Of a stretch of 64,000 nucleotides of DNA, positions 9,688 to 21,437 are shown one piece after another (positions within the stretch are counted from its first letter, which is position 1; the number at the start of each line of letters is the position of its first letter). The notes under the pieces were generated by a model. It worked only from the letters and a program-made list of their open reading frames with translations. It did no database searches and was not told the origin of the DNA. Origin of the DNA: Pseudofabraea citricarpa (taxonomy: Eukaryota > Ascomycota > Leotiomycetes > Helotiales > Dermateaceae); assembly GCA_029641185.1 (NCBI GenBank), contig JAPWGK010000013.1, positions 744,001 through 808,000 of the forward strand. Direction: 5' to 3'. The translations under genes and the position numbers were made by a program.

Positions 9688-12600
9688 ATGCCCCCTTCAT
9701 CAGATCAAGACACGAACAACACTCCCAGCGGGAACTCGACAGCCAGCAAGCAGACCCAGAAGCTATCTCCTGGTGGAGTACATATACCCACGAAGAACGG
9801 GCGGAAAAATGGGACGGCGAAGGACAAAGATGGTGGTGTACTGGCTGCAGTAACGAAGAACGCAGCAAAGTTATCGTAGGTGCCTCTTATTGACTCTTGC
9901 TGTTATGCGCTTATTTACTTTGCCTGTGATGCTGATTAGACAACGAAGCAGGAGCAACAAAGCAACCACACAAGCAAAGTTTCCGTCTCCCAAGATGGAT
10001 CCTGTCACATCATCATCGCCTGGAAGCGCAGTTCCTTCTCCCCTGCTAGATGCCATCACGGCAGCCTCGTTGCCTACATCAACCGCGCAGAACACAAGTG
10101 AGTGGGCTAAGAATGTTCCGGCATATTCTAGCTCTCCAAGCAACTTAATTAACCTTGGGGAATCACCTCCAACATTGCCATCTTCGTATGAAGATCGTCC
10201 TACAAATTTTGGAGGATGGACTGCTAGAGAACAGAGGATACCAAATGGACACAACCCTTCTGCTTCTCCCCCCCAAGGTCGCAGACGACCCCTGAGCTAT
10301 CAGTTGGATGGGACATTCCAGCATAGTCCTGATGATCAGCTTTCCCAAATGGCACTTTACGGTCGTCGAACATCGATGTATTCTCAGCAGACCAGATTTC
10401 CTCAGCCTCCACTGCCACATCAAGCCCAGCCTCACTTCTATGGCGCGCCGGATGCGAATCTTTTGCTCTCGCCTCCAACTCCTGGTTTGGTACCAGGGGA
10501 GAATGGCTTCTACTGTGGATTTGATAGTTTACCGAGCCAGGATCCTTCAAAACCAGCAGAGAATGTAGTTGTTACTGGCTATGAAGGTGGCTTGAGTGTC
10601 AACTCCATAAGCAAACGGGGTATTGACAAAATTGTCAACATTGACGGTCTTCGAGGAGGTGTCTATAATGCAAAAATAATACCTTGGATGCTGAAAAGCA
10701 AGAAGAAGAGTACGGATTTTCCTCTTATTGCTGCAGTTGTGCACGGCCCTGTGTCAATAGCGAGCGATGCATCCAGCGGCGAATTTGCATTGGCATCTTC
10801 AGAAGGAAACTCGGGACGTCAAGGAGAGAGCGCTCGAGGATCTCCAAGGTTACCTCAGTCAGTCCAAGGTAACGATACGAGTACAGCAGACCAGTATCAA
10901 ACCTCGGTTGAGATCTACTCTCTCAACACCAAAAAACATCTGACTACCTTACTTTCTCTCCAGAATACGACGCTTCCTATTTCTATGCATAGTCCTTTAT
11001 TTGTTGCACCAACACCTGACGGTTCTCTCGTCATCCGCGCTGATGCTGGCAACCTGATAGTCGCCTCAGGGGCAACGGGTGAGACATGGCTATTCCGCCA
11101 GGGTGAAGATGCAACAGGACGAATTACTTTCAGATGTACAGGCAAGGTATGGACAACAATCCAACAAAGTCTTTCAGCCAACTCACCTGGTTCAAATGGA
11201 ATGGTGGATGGTGATTGGCATTCAGCTGAACCTACGCCAATTAACCAGAAGCAATACAAAGCTCCCATCTTATCTTTAAATGGGAGGTGGCTTGCGTACT
11301 GTCCTGCTGCTGCAACTTCCCAGGTTACTACTCGTGCTGCGGTTCATGGCGTATCTTCTACTGCAAGGATACCTGGCTTGAATGCCTATGCTCCGCCACA
11401 ATTACCACCAGTCAACTGTGCCGTGGATACACCTGGCGGTGAGAGTATGATAGGAAAAATTGCACAGGTTGCAACTCAAGAGATGATCAAAGGGGCAGCT
11501 TATGTTGGAAAGCAGAGCATGCAAGCTTGGAACAATTACTGGAATAAGCCATCTCAACAGAGTGGGAACAGTGGCCATGTATACCAAACTCACGGAACTA
11601 TGGGCCAACAATTTCCTCCAACCCATGCAATTACAAGTCCAACTCCTATAGTTAATAAGGATCCCGGACTTATTTCAATCATTGACCTCGATTCTCTCAG
11701 CCAGCACAGTTCTTCGACAGGATCAGCACCACACCCTCTAGCTACTTTCAAAGTACCTCAAGGTTGCAGCTTTCTGTCCTTCGCTCCTAGTGGTTTGGCC
11801 TTGTTTACAGCTAGCTCGAAAGGCGACGTACAATTTGTTTGGGATCTAATGCGTTTACAATTTGTCAAGTCCTCTTTCTTGAAGGGAGGATTACCCGGAG
11901 CTGGATTACAAGGGCCTCATGTCAGACAAGTTGCCCGTTTTTCCCGAATGACGATTGCAAGAATCGTCGATGTAGTTTGGACGAGACCTCACGGTGAGCG
12001 AGCGGCTATGGTTACGGAGCACGGAACGGTTCACATTCTTGACCTGCCTGCTAGCGCCTTCACTTGGCCACCACCTCGTCGCAAGCTTCCTGCAAATATC
12101 ACGAAAGATAACCCTTCTCACAGCGAAGCATCTAGTACACCGCTCTCCGCCGCTAGTGTGGCATCAAGTGCAGTTACTTCGCTGTGGAGCGTTGCGCAGC
12201 CATTAGTTCGCACCAGGAGAAGCAGTTCAGTTGCATCAAACGCTACAGCAGCAAGTGTAACAACTCAAGCTGGACATGGTACTCAAGCCTTTGCAGCCGG
12301 AATTAGTCGATCTGTTGGTGCTGCTACTGGGAGAATGAACGAGATGCGCAAATTCAGCAGCAAGCCAGTACGAGTGCAACTTCCGCAAAGTTTAGTTCCT
12401 CCTAGCCCAGGATGTGTGAGATTATCGAGTGGCAAACACAACGACTCCATCTTGGTTGTCGGCGGAGGTATCGTTAGGATCTATACGATTAAAAGTCGGC
12501 GAGCAGATCGTCCTGCGGACAAGCAGAAGGCTTCTAGGGGTGCTCGGTCTGTGGAGTTCAGACTACCATCCCTTCCTGACCATAAACTTGTTACAGAGAA

Positions 12601-13177
12601 TCTGAGCAACTTACACTTAGATGAGGACTATGATGAGCTTCAAGATTTGCGATGGAAAACATTGCAAATACCCGTTCCCAAGGCGATCCATTCGGGAACC
12701 GACTCTTCAATCCCTCAAGCTGAAATTGAATCCAACGCGCCATACCAGCCATTCCATACTGACCGTCGTGTCGCATTGCACATCATCTCAGATGAATCAC
12801 AAATGCAATCGCCATCGGTTTCAGCGTTACTGTCGCCAATCAATCCGGATGGTATAAAAGTCATCCCGGAAGCAAAGACAAAAGGTGTTTGGGCATTTGG
12901 CGGTTCTATCAGAACAGTCAAGCTCGACGTCGGGCCATCTCCGACCACAGACGACGAATATGACGCTCCGTTTGATCATAGAGCCCTTCCGTCATCGGCT
13001 ATTGAACGTGTCCTGAGAAGACCTGAAAGCAGTGAGGACATTGATCAAATTGTTATCACAACTCGGAGACGCAAGGGATCATCTCGTATTGGAACAGCAG
13101 GTGGTGGAGATATTGATGAAGAAGGCTTTTTCGAGGATGATTGTGAAGTCTTGGACTTTGCAAGTCAGAGGGTGTGA
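9688..13177 (+). CDS. BCAS3-domain WD40/beta-propeller protein
   Basis: Exon 1 is 9688-9875 and exon 2 is 9940-13177. The 64-nt intron (GTAGGT donor, CTGAT branch, TAG acceptor, phase 2) joins KLS to QRSRSNK, giving 1141 residues. The N-terminal 200 residues are disordered and S/P/Q-rich. The propeller starts near NVVVTGYEGGLSVNSISKR and includes blades with VEIYSLNTKKHLTTLL and SFAPSGLALFTASSKGDVQFVWDLMR. The C-terminal part carries the BCAS3-type segment (ARIVDVVWTRPHGERAAMVT) and an acidic tail. Animal BCAS3 is a PROPPIN-like phosphoinositide-binding protein that acts with PHAF1 at autophagosome formation sites. The fungal role is not established. Family assignment is good, cellular role inferred. 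Confidence 0.85.
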
Positions 13178-13663
13178 GCCTTTAGTATCATTCATTTTAG
13201 ATCATGTTGAGTATGACGCTCAATCTCCTTTCTACATGCAAGCATTCACGTTATAGACTGGTGGGTTGGTTTAGTACATTGTTCTAGGGTGGCCTGTTGC
13301 ATCATACTCCTCTCACTGCAGCATCTCAAGATCACTTCAACGGGTCTCCATATTTTCGATTGGGTATTCACATTTGCATGGATTGGATTGGATTGATTAC
13401 GGGCGTTTTGGCCACAGTGGATGGGTCGTTCGGGATGGCATCGACAAGGGTGATTTGATTAAGACTAAGATACCAAGAATAAAAACAACCTAGCATTTAT
13501 AAAATACAAGAAACTTCTTTTTTGTTTTTTTAATACAAGAAGTGAAATAAGAACACGAGTCTTTCAACAACGATAACCAATAAATGAACAAAGAATTGAA
13601 CGTCTCTTCTAATGTAAACAAACTAATTAAACCCTCCCATTACCTCACTAGCTTGCGTTCCAT
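13178..13663. other. Convergent 3' region
   Basis: This spacer lies between converging genes. It is AT-rich after 13480, with poly-T/A tracts suitable for polyadenylation. No feature is recognised. Confidence 0.5.
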
Positions 13664-14209
13664 CTATTTCATACTCTGGATCAGAGCCAATAACTTCTTC
13701 GACTTGGACTCCCTTTCAAGTGCCTCCTCGTCCGGTTTCTGAATCAATGCCATAATATCCTTGGCACCTCTATCAAGACGTTCCCGCGAGTACAGAACCT
13801 GCACCTGCTGGTGCTCAGCAGAACGTCTCAAGTTCTCAGCCGCCGTCTGGGGCGCAACGAAATTTGGATGGTATTGCTCGACCCTCAATGGGGTCGGAGC
13901 ATAGCTGGGTTTGATCTGCCGTTGAGGCCTGCCCGGTGCTTGGGTTTGGTATTGGCATTGGGTTTGGGGTTGGGCCTGGGACTGAGATTGGGCAATGATG
14001 GAACCGATCATTGCTTGTGTGCACCCAGATTCGGGCTCGGGTGCCGGAGCTGGAACTGGAACTGGGTTTGGCTCCTTCCATTCTTTTTTCTGTCCCACGT
14101 ATAGAGCCTGTGCGGCTACCCAGTTGTCGGTTCGTGATGCTGATGGAACGGGAGTATCGCTCCGGATGTAGTAGCCGATATAAGTCTTGGTCTCGGTCTT
14201 GGAAGACAT
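13664..14209 (-). CDS. Small Q/P-rich protein, 181 aa, function unknown
   Basis: The ATG at 14209 is chosen because the product then starts MSSKTETKTYIGYYIRSDTP, a compact folded-looking N-terminus. The same frame is open further upstream but with leader-like composition. Residues 50-100 contain PVPVPAPAPEPE and a run of QSQSQAQPQTQCQYQTQ dipeptides. The C-terminal 80 residues are helical and charged (AAENLRRSAEHQQVQVLYSR and KKLLALIQSMK). No domain is recognised. A regulator or scaffold is possible, but nothing shows it. Confidence 0.6.
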   Translation of the reverse strand: MSSKTETKTYIGYYIRSDTPVPSASRTDNWVAAQALYVGQKKEWKEPNPVPVPAPAPEPESGCTQAMIGSIIAQSQSQAQPQTQCQYQTQAPGRPQRQIKPSYAPTPLRVEQYHPNFVAPQTAAENLRRSAEHQQVQVLYSRERLDRGAKDIMALIQKPDEEALERESKSKKLLALIQSMK

Positions 14210-14898
14210 CGTTGGTAGACTGGTGTTGGGTGAGATAAGTTGAGGGGATGTAAAAAAGATATATGAAATTGATGTATTGAGTGAGGTGAGGTTGCTTTTT
14301 TTGTCGGTGTGGACGGTGTATAATGTTGTCGAGTTTACTTTTGGGAGTGGGTGGAGAAGAGAATGCGAGGAAGAAGATGATGTGAGGAATTCATATGCCG
14401 GTCCCAAGTTGACTATCATGATCTTGACTGACGGTCTTCAGAACTTAGCGTTTTGGATCTCAACTAAGCGAGGAGACTACTAAGTTTAAACTTAGATAAA
14501 TTAGTTCAAATGAACTATAAAAACGTGTTGAATTGTTGTCTCTGATCTGAACTGATTGAGGTGATTAGTGAGTGCAAACACGATATAAGAATTGAATTGT
14601 AGCTAGGGGCGAAACTAACCGTTGCTAAGCCAAAGTGCCGCGATTGTTGTTGGTAGCCATATGAAGTACCTGTTAAGCCATTGAAAGTAATTTGTCAGGA
14701 TTCATCCTTTAACCCAGATCACATCTCTCATGGAAAACAATGGCACGGCACACATAAAGAAATACCAGTACATAATCTGGATTAGGAAATGTAATATATC
14801 TTGTTAAATATGATAAGGTACGTCGGTTTCATTCCTAGGTTTCGCAAGCCTTGTGTAGGGTTGTTACCAGCTAAGGGTGGTTGTAACATACACCATAA
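14210..14898. other. Intergenic, promoter of the Q/P-rich gene
   Basis: This lies between two minus-strand genes. It is AT-rich at 14480-14530 and has no coding signal. Confidence 0.5.
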
Positions 14899-16129
14899 TC
14901 ACTTAGCAGATCCCTTCTTCGATTGAGTGGCTACTCCTTTTTTCTCCTCTTTTGGTTTTGCTTTCTTGTCGCTGAAATCGCCAGGAAGATCTGAAGCAAG
15001 CTTTGGTAAGAATTTACCGACTCGACGTTGGTATTCTTGGTAATCAGCATATTTCCTCGCTGTAATCAATTCGGTAAACCATGTAGAAGCCTGAAATAGA
15101 ATAAGGTAAGAAGCTGCTCCGAGGAAAGTCCAGTTCCAGATAGTATCCGTAGTCCAGCAACCCCACTGGTAGAGAACCGCCCAAATTGCTTGTTCGGCAG
15201 CAAAGTTGGGGTGACGGCTATAAGACCAAAGACCTGTGGTAACAAAGCCTCGATCTAAATCCTCCTGCTCATATTTAAAGGGGACTTTTGCGGTTTTGAG
15301 GTAAGACTTTTTGGCATTTTGGAAGTCTAAACAGATCAGTATTTAGGGTCCAAAAAGTGATAGACTTGTTAACTTACCCCATTGTTGCTGATCAGCAAAA
15401 AACTCGAAGAGCACGAGACCCATTAATGACCTTGTGAAGACAGTATCGGCTGTTGTCATCGTCTCTGAAAATCGAGAGGCTAGCAGCATAACGTATGTAG
15501 GTGTAGCAACCATAAATAGGAGGACACTCTGAGCGAGGGATATGAAGAGGACATTGAAAACGAAGAAGAGACCTGGATATGGCTTAAGGTTCTTCTGAAG
15601 GATCTCCCTGCCTCGAATTAGCAACTATATTTTCTTCCTTGTCTCGTATGTCCCTACCAGCGATAATCTTCTGATCCAATACTATATCCTCCCTTTCGCC
15701 AATAGTTGACGGTCAATCGTAGCTACAATATGTCAGAATCATCATATAAGCTATGCCAATGCTACTCACACTCCAAAGAGTACTGAACGCGATCAGGTTG
15801 TCGAGTCTTTGGGTCGGCAGACCAGAGAGATGGGCGTAGGTGACGAAATGAGCATTGTAGATAGTTGGAAGTATACTCCAACATCTGTCCACTTGGGAAT
15901 AATTCCTGTTAATCTCAGAGATGACGAGAAACAATGGCGCAAGGAACAGTGAGAATGCAAAGGCGGATATCAAAGGATTCGTAGCAAGGTAGATATTCTG
16001 GAGCTCTGTCGGGTTGTTCCACGACTGGAGAAGCTGTTGTGGAAGATCGTTGAGTTGCGAAACATATGGCAGGACTGTCGATGCGAAATCCGAGCACTCG
16101 GAGAGTGTTTTCACCACGGGAAGAGACAT
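14899..16129 (-). CDS. DUF1295 multi-pass membrane protein (steroid 5-alpha-reductase-like)
   Basis: Four exons are read on the minus strand: 16129-15770, 15722-15658, 15607-15378 and 15326-14899. The three introns are 47, 50 and 51 nt. They sum to 361 codons (360 aa) with intact frame. Conserved family features are NPLISAFAFSLFLAPLFLVISEIN, QVDRCWSILP, LTVNYWRKGGYSIGSEDYRW (which spans two junctions and confirms them), and the C-terminal SRHPNFAAEQAIWAVLYQWG signature of DUF1295/isoprenylcysteine-methyltransferase-like membrane enzymes. The lysine-rich tail KKAKPKEEKKG is cytosolic-type and may aid ER retention. The substrate is unknown, probably a lipid or sterol. It is divergent from TOP3. 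Confidence 0.85.
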
Positions 16130-16512
16130 GGGCGCAAAACAGAGAGCTGGTATAGTCGAAGATGTGTGTTATGGTGGAGGATTAGAGGCTTGGACTATGT
16201 TGATGGAAGGCGGGCTCGGGTAAAGTCATGATGTAGTCCGACAAGGATCTGCAGGTACAGAAGACCGGGGTCTGTCTCGGCTTTCTCAACACGTGAGTTC
16301 GAGATATTCTTTGCACGCGAACCCTCGACTTTTACACTACTCAACGCGTTCCTTGCTTCAACTCCAAAGCTAGTACACCGTGAACAAACATTGAACGCGC
16401 TGATGGTCTCTTTGGTTCTCAAACATGAACCCCAGGGAGTGTATAGCACCCACAAGCGGCTAGATTGCTTCAAGATCCAAGAGTTCCTTTCCACCGTGAA
16501 AGTCTGCACATC
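16130..16512. promoter_or_regulatory. Divergent promoter DUF1295/TOP3 with CACGTG and ACGCGT
   Basis: A CACGTG palindrome lies at 16289-16294, extended to CACGTGAGTTC. An ACGCGT at 16344-16349 matches the MluI cell-cycle box bound by MBF at G1/S in fungi. It sits about 165 bp before the TOP3 start. Function is inferred from motif only. Confidence 0.5.
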
Positions 16513-18766
16513 ATGGTTGGTAAAATCCTCTGCGTTGCAGAGAAGTCGTCAGTTGCAAAAGCCGTTGCAGGCCATCTGTCAGGTGGCAGTTTCGAAACGG
16601 TAGGTTGTGATGGCCGCAGGCATTGCTGATTTAGCACACTTCATCCACTGAATCGTTTGTAGCAAGCCACTCGGAACACTTACATCAAAAACTACATCTT
16701 CAACTTTGATTTCGGCCGGCCGTGGGGCAATTGCCAGGTTTGCATGACCAGTGTTTCCGGTCATCTCACCGATAATCAATTTACTCCCGAGTATAAGAAT
16801 TGGGCACATCCTCCCCCCGAAACTCTGTTTGCTGCACCCATTATAACATTCGTGCCAGAGGTTGGTTATCACAAACCATTCTACGTCACGCATCTAATGT
16901 TGAGAAAGGATAAAACCACGATTGCAGATAACATCAAGGCTCAAGCTCGTGGTGCTAAAGGTCTCTTCATTTGGACGGATTGTGATAGAGAAGGAGAGCA
17001 CATTGGAAATGAGGTCAAGATAGAGGCACTGAAGGGAAACCAGAGACTAATGATCAAGAGGGCTAAGTTCAGTAATATCGAAAGAACGTAGGTATCCAGA
17101 TCTTGGCCCAGTATTTCTAGTTGACATCTTTTTAGCCACATCATTCATGCGGCAAAGAATCCCGTCGACCTTGACGACCGTCAGGTCCAAGCTGTAGCTG
17201 CTCGAATTGAATTGGACTTGAGAATTGGCTATGCTTTCACAAGGTTCCAGACCAATCTTCTACAAACGCTAGGTGGGCCTTTGGCCGAGGCCACACTCAG
17301 TTATGGTAACTTACATGGCATCTCCTTTCTAAGTTTTCTGCTAACTTGTATAGGCTCGTGTCAATTCCCGACTCTAGGCTTTGTTGTTGACCGATACTGG
17401 AGAGTCCGCAATTTTCGACCAGAGAAATTCTGGACTATCAAAGTGACGCATAATCGAGACGATATTGATGTCACCTTCAACTGGAAACGAAACCGACTAT
17501 TTGACAGAGCAGCAGTCGTCATTCTTTTCGAAAGATGTCTGGATGCAAAGATAGCCAAGGTTACTAAAGTATTGGAGAAGCCAGCCAAGAGATGGAAACC
17601 TTTACCTTTGACAACAGTGGAGCTACAGAAGATGGCGACAAAATACTTACGCATGAACAGTCAGCAGGCTATGACTATCGCCGAGGGACTTTACAACAAA
17701 GGCTTTATCAGTTATCCTAGAACAGAGACAGATCGGTTCGACAAAGGTATGGATTTGAGGGCTCTCGTTCAAAAGCAAGTTCAAGACAGCCGATGGGGAA
17801 ATTTTGCCAGTAATCTTATGGCCGGTGGCTTCCAGCAGCCTCGTGAAGGACGAAATGATGATAAGGCACATCCTCCTATTCACCCTGTCACATACTGTGC
17901 ACCAGGAGGTCTAAGTGCGGATGAGGCTCGATTATATGAATTTGTCACGCGCCATTTCCTGGCCTGCTGTTCTGAGGACGCCAAGGGAGTGCAGACTGAT
18001 ATCGAAATTGAATATGGGGACGAAGTTTTCCATACACACGGAACTATTGTTTTGGAACGCAACTTCTTAGATGTGTATGTTTACCAAAACTGGACAAACA
18101 GTACGATACTTCCAAATTTTACTCTCGGCGAAACATTCGAACCTACCGAAGCTATGATGAATGAAGGTAAAACCACCGCGCCCGGATATCTGACTGAAAC
18201 CGATCTCCTAGCACTGATGGATGCAAACGGCATCGGAACAGATGCTACCATGGCTGAACATATCGCAAAGATCAAGGACAGAAATTATGTCACTACACGT
18301 CTCCGGAGCGGTAATGCTGGCGACGCGGAAGACAACAATGGTCGGGCTAGCGGACGTGGAGGTCGAGGGGGCCGTGGCGGATGGGGTGGGCGAGGCGGTA
18401 GGGGAGGAGGTGCTGCTACTGGAGGAGGCAGACCAGGCGGAGTAGAGGAGTTTATACCAACATCATTAGGCGTGGCATTGGTGGATGGTTACGACACGAT
18501 CGGACTTGATACGAGTCTTAGTAAACCATTCCTGCGGAAAGAGATGGAACTGAAGATGAAGGCTATTTGCGAAGGGCGCACAACACAGCAAACGGTGCTA
18601 ATGGAAAGCCTCAGGCAGTACAAGAGCGTATTTATGGATTGTAAAGAAGGCGGTATAGTATTGAAGGCGGTAAGTTGCATCTTGTGATTCTGTCTTATGT
18701 TTTCATGATCGCTAGCTAATTGCTTTTTAGTCTTGCAGGAATTTCGTCCTAAATGGCGGTGCTTGA
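16513..18766 (+). CDS. TOP3: DNA topoisomerase III (type IA)
   Basis: Exons are 16513-16599, 16663-16860, 16909-17087, 17136-17305, 17354-18669 and 18731-18766, coding 661 residues, the usual fungal length. The N-terminus MVGKILCVAEKSSVAKAVAGHL opens the Toprim fold. The metal-binding DCDREGEHIG is near residue 119. The active-site tyrosine is in GFISYPRTETDRF, near residue 332. GIGTDATMAEHIAKI is the conserved hinge motif. A glycine/arginine-rich insert (RGGRGG type) lies at about 18343-18445. With Sgs1/BLM and Rmi1 the enzyme dissolves double Holliday junctions and restrains crossing over. The last exon is tiny (12 codons including the stop), and the acceptor at 18730 was chosen because it gives SCRNFVLNGGA. 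A second acceptor 8 nt downstream would give a longer, unfamiliar tail. Confidence 0.93.
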
Positions 18767-20342
18767 TACAGAGGTATCCACCTGATCTACTTGCTACATT
18801 AACAAGATGGTGGCGCTTTGTTAGTGGCATTCTGCTTGCTAACCATTCATCCGGAATGACCCATTAACACTACACTTATACTCATTCCAGGACTGGCATG
18901 TCTTACAGTGCGGATACAGGTAGTGTCTTTGTCCTTCTCCGGCCTTCGGCAGACTCAGGTCAGATGCGCTAGATCCTTCGCCAAAACCAAGTTGTGGGTG
19001 GCTTGCTCATGAGAAAACACGATTGGGATTAAAGCACGATGTTTGGTCAACCTATGCGGATGACGGGAGAGATCGGAACGACCGGCCGAACTCTCAGCAA
19101 CTGCATCGCTGGTGGAGTCTCCGGCTTGGGAACTGTACGAACCCAACAACGGCATAGCTATCATTGCAGCATTCAACAACGTGGGTAGCAAATTACGAAA
19201 TAGCTCATGAAAGCAGAATTAGGAAGGAAAGCTTGAGCCATTTTTGGGTGTGTCTGGTGATACCAAACAACTGTCGCAGAAGTAGCGAGACCAATGGCAA
19301 AAGATCTGGAACAACGTGGGATCGCGCTCGCCATGCCATGTCCCACGAACCTCGGGAAAATGGTGCACATCTCCCGTGTGGTACGTGTTGATGTGCTGTG
19401 GTGAAAGGTGGAATGTGGGTTTGCGGGTTGTGTTGGTGTATGTGGGCTAGCAGCGAGGAAACCCTAGAGTGGGAGGGAGCACTCACTGCTGGTACTCCGT
19501 ACACAACGACGACACTGGCGTCACTGTGGGGAACACGGCAAGTTGTCAAGACACTGAGCATCAATAGCAGGCTGCGAATGAAACATGCTGTGCGGTGCTG
19601 ATTTGGCTTTCCATCCAGGTACTGGTACGGGGTGTCTGTGGTCTGGAATGCAGTCTAGTTGAGATGAAAGAAGGGAAAAGTTGGCGAGTTGGCACACGGG
19701 TGCATAAGGGCTGCACAAGAGGGACAAGGAGCACAACCCCGGGACAAAGGGTTGACAGCGATGCTCTAGGCTCCACTCTAGCCCGAATGCGACGATCGTG
19801 CCCTCCCCGAGCCAGAGAGTAGATGTAGATACAGCTCCCAACGACCACTGACTGTACTACAACAACAACACAACACCACAACACATTTTGCAGAAACAAC
19901 TCGATCACTTGCTCCGCCGTCGCTCCAGTGCAGCCCCAAAAGCTAGCACATTCACCCATCGTCTTCTTGGAACTTTTATTCCCCAGAGACCTCTTTACGG
20001 ATTGATCATCGCCTTCGCATTGCCTTGCATCACCACGCATCGCTCCAACTTTCGAATTTTCGCACCAACTCCAGTCACCTTGCTGATAAGCTTCGAGCCA
20101 GGCCCATCTACTCCAAGACCCGAAATACGTTGCCTTGAGCTCCTTTTCGAGTCTTTCTCAGTAGATCGCAACACGTTTCTTTCGCAAGTCGAGTGAGTCA
20201 ATGCTTATGCCCCCGGTTCAGGAGAGCTGAACAACAACTCAGTTGACTCACCATCCACAACACAACGCGTTTTTGACAAGAACAACTGCTAATCTTGTGT
20301 CGCGTACCTATAGAGAAACGTTTCCGAACCACTCCAAGCAAC
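18767..20342. other. Intergenic, promoter and leader of STB3
   Basis: I see no gene. A probable 5'-UTR intron runs from GTGAGT at 20193 to TAG at 20313, with TGCTAAT just upstream of the acceptor. The C/A-rich sequence around 19850-20190 looks like a transcribed leader. Confidence 0.45.
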
Positions 20343-21437
20343 ATGGCCACCATGACATCCATTGCTCGCGATATCCCCAAGTCCTCTGCCCGAGACAGCT
20401 TCGCTGCTGTAGCGGCCATGACCGTGCCTTCTACCAAAGCCCACACCATTCCGACTCCTCCCAACTCCATCTCTCCCTCTCTGCCTCCCAAGGCGTACGG
20501 AACACGCGCCGCAAAGGCCCAGGGTATCTTGGAGCATGTCGAATCTGACCTTGATCTCCAGGATGGTTCTGAGGGACAGGATGCTGCCCTTGATGTTGGT
20601 TCTCCGGGATCCGATTTGACGGGTGCCATTACACCAACTCTGCTGGCTACTCATCACCTTCCCGATATTCTTTTGGCCCATGGTCCTCTGGCTATCCGCC
20701 ATATCATGGGTTACCTCACTACTTCTGTACCTGGCTTTTCGGGCATTCCACCTGCGAAGGCCAGACGACTTGTAGTTGGCGCGTTGGAAGGTCGTGGCAG
20801 TGGGACGGAAGGCGCTGGTGTGAAGGGTGACGTGAGGTTCGAGAAAGTTGGATGGGGACGATGGGATGCGAAGTTGAAGGGTGGCAGAGACGGTCAACAC
20901 TCACCACCCCCAAGTATGCCATCCTCTTATTCTCTAGGTATGCCCATTACCAAGCCCAACGACTGGTCCTTCGATAGGACTCGTCTGAATGCGCCAACCT
21001 CCAGCTGGGCTGGTGATTCGGGTGTCTTCTCTCACGATGACGACATGGACCATACAATGCTCGAAAACGAAGCGGATAAGATGTCACTCGATGGTGACGA
21101 ATCTTGCTCTTCGTCTGAGGCACCCCCTGAAGACGAGATTATGGCCGATGATACAGACGATATGACCGATGACGAAGACTGGGCAGCTGTTGGGGCAGCT
21201 GCTCTGCGTGCGGCATCTTATTCTGCTTCGGGCCCGAAGCGAAACTTTTTATCATCACGTATATATACCGGGGGATCCCGTAGCGGTGGCGGGCCATCCC
21301 TCATTTCTACAATGGCGAAATCGGTGCCATTGCAGCAAGCAAACCGTAACATTCCTGATTTCTCGGCTTTCGGTATGACTTCTGATTCACAGGAACGTGA
21401 GGCCGTTGAGGCTCTTTTGCGGCTTGGTTCTGTATAA
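20343..21437 (+). CDS. STB3: STB3, Sin3-binding transcriptional regulator
   Basis: This single exon of 364 codons starts at the ATG at 20343, in an ACAACATGG-like context after the leader. The conserved Stb3 core spans about residues 80-200: TPTLLATHHLPDILLAHGP, RHIMGYLTTSVPGFSGIPP and KARRLVVGALEGRG, then VRFEKVGWGRWDAKLKG. Yeast Stb3 binds the ribosomal-RNA-processing element and recruits the Sin3/Rpd3L deacetylase to repress ribosome-biogenesis genes when TORC1 is low. The C-terminal half is acidic (MADDTDDMTDDEDW) and ends in a helical segment typical of filamentous fungi. RLP24, a possible target class, lies 19 kb away, but no link is implied. Confidence 0.9.
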   Translation: MATMTSIARDIPKSSARDSFAAVAAMTVPSTKAHTIPTPPNSISPSLPPKAYGTRAAKAQGILEHVESDLDLQDGSEGQDAALDVGSPGSDLTGAITPTLLATHHLPDILLAHGPLAIRHIMGYLTTSVPGFSGIPPAKARRLVVGALEGRGSGTEGAGVKGDVRFEKVGWGRWDAKLKGGRDGQHSPPPSMPSSYSLGMPITKPNDWSFDRTRLNAPTSSWAGDSGVFSHDDDMDHTMLENEADKMSLDGDESCSSSEAPPEDEIMADDTDDMTDDEDWAAVGAAALRAASYSASGPKRNFLSSRIYTGGSRSGGGPSLISTMAKSVPLQQANRNIPDFSAFGMTSDSQEREAVEALLRLGSV

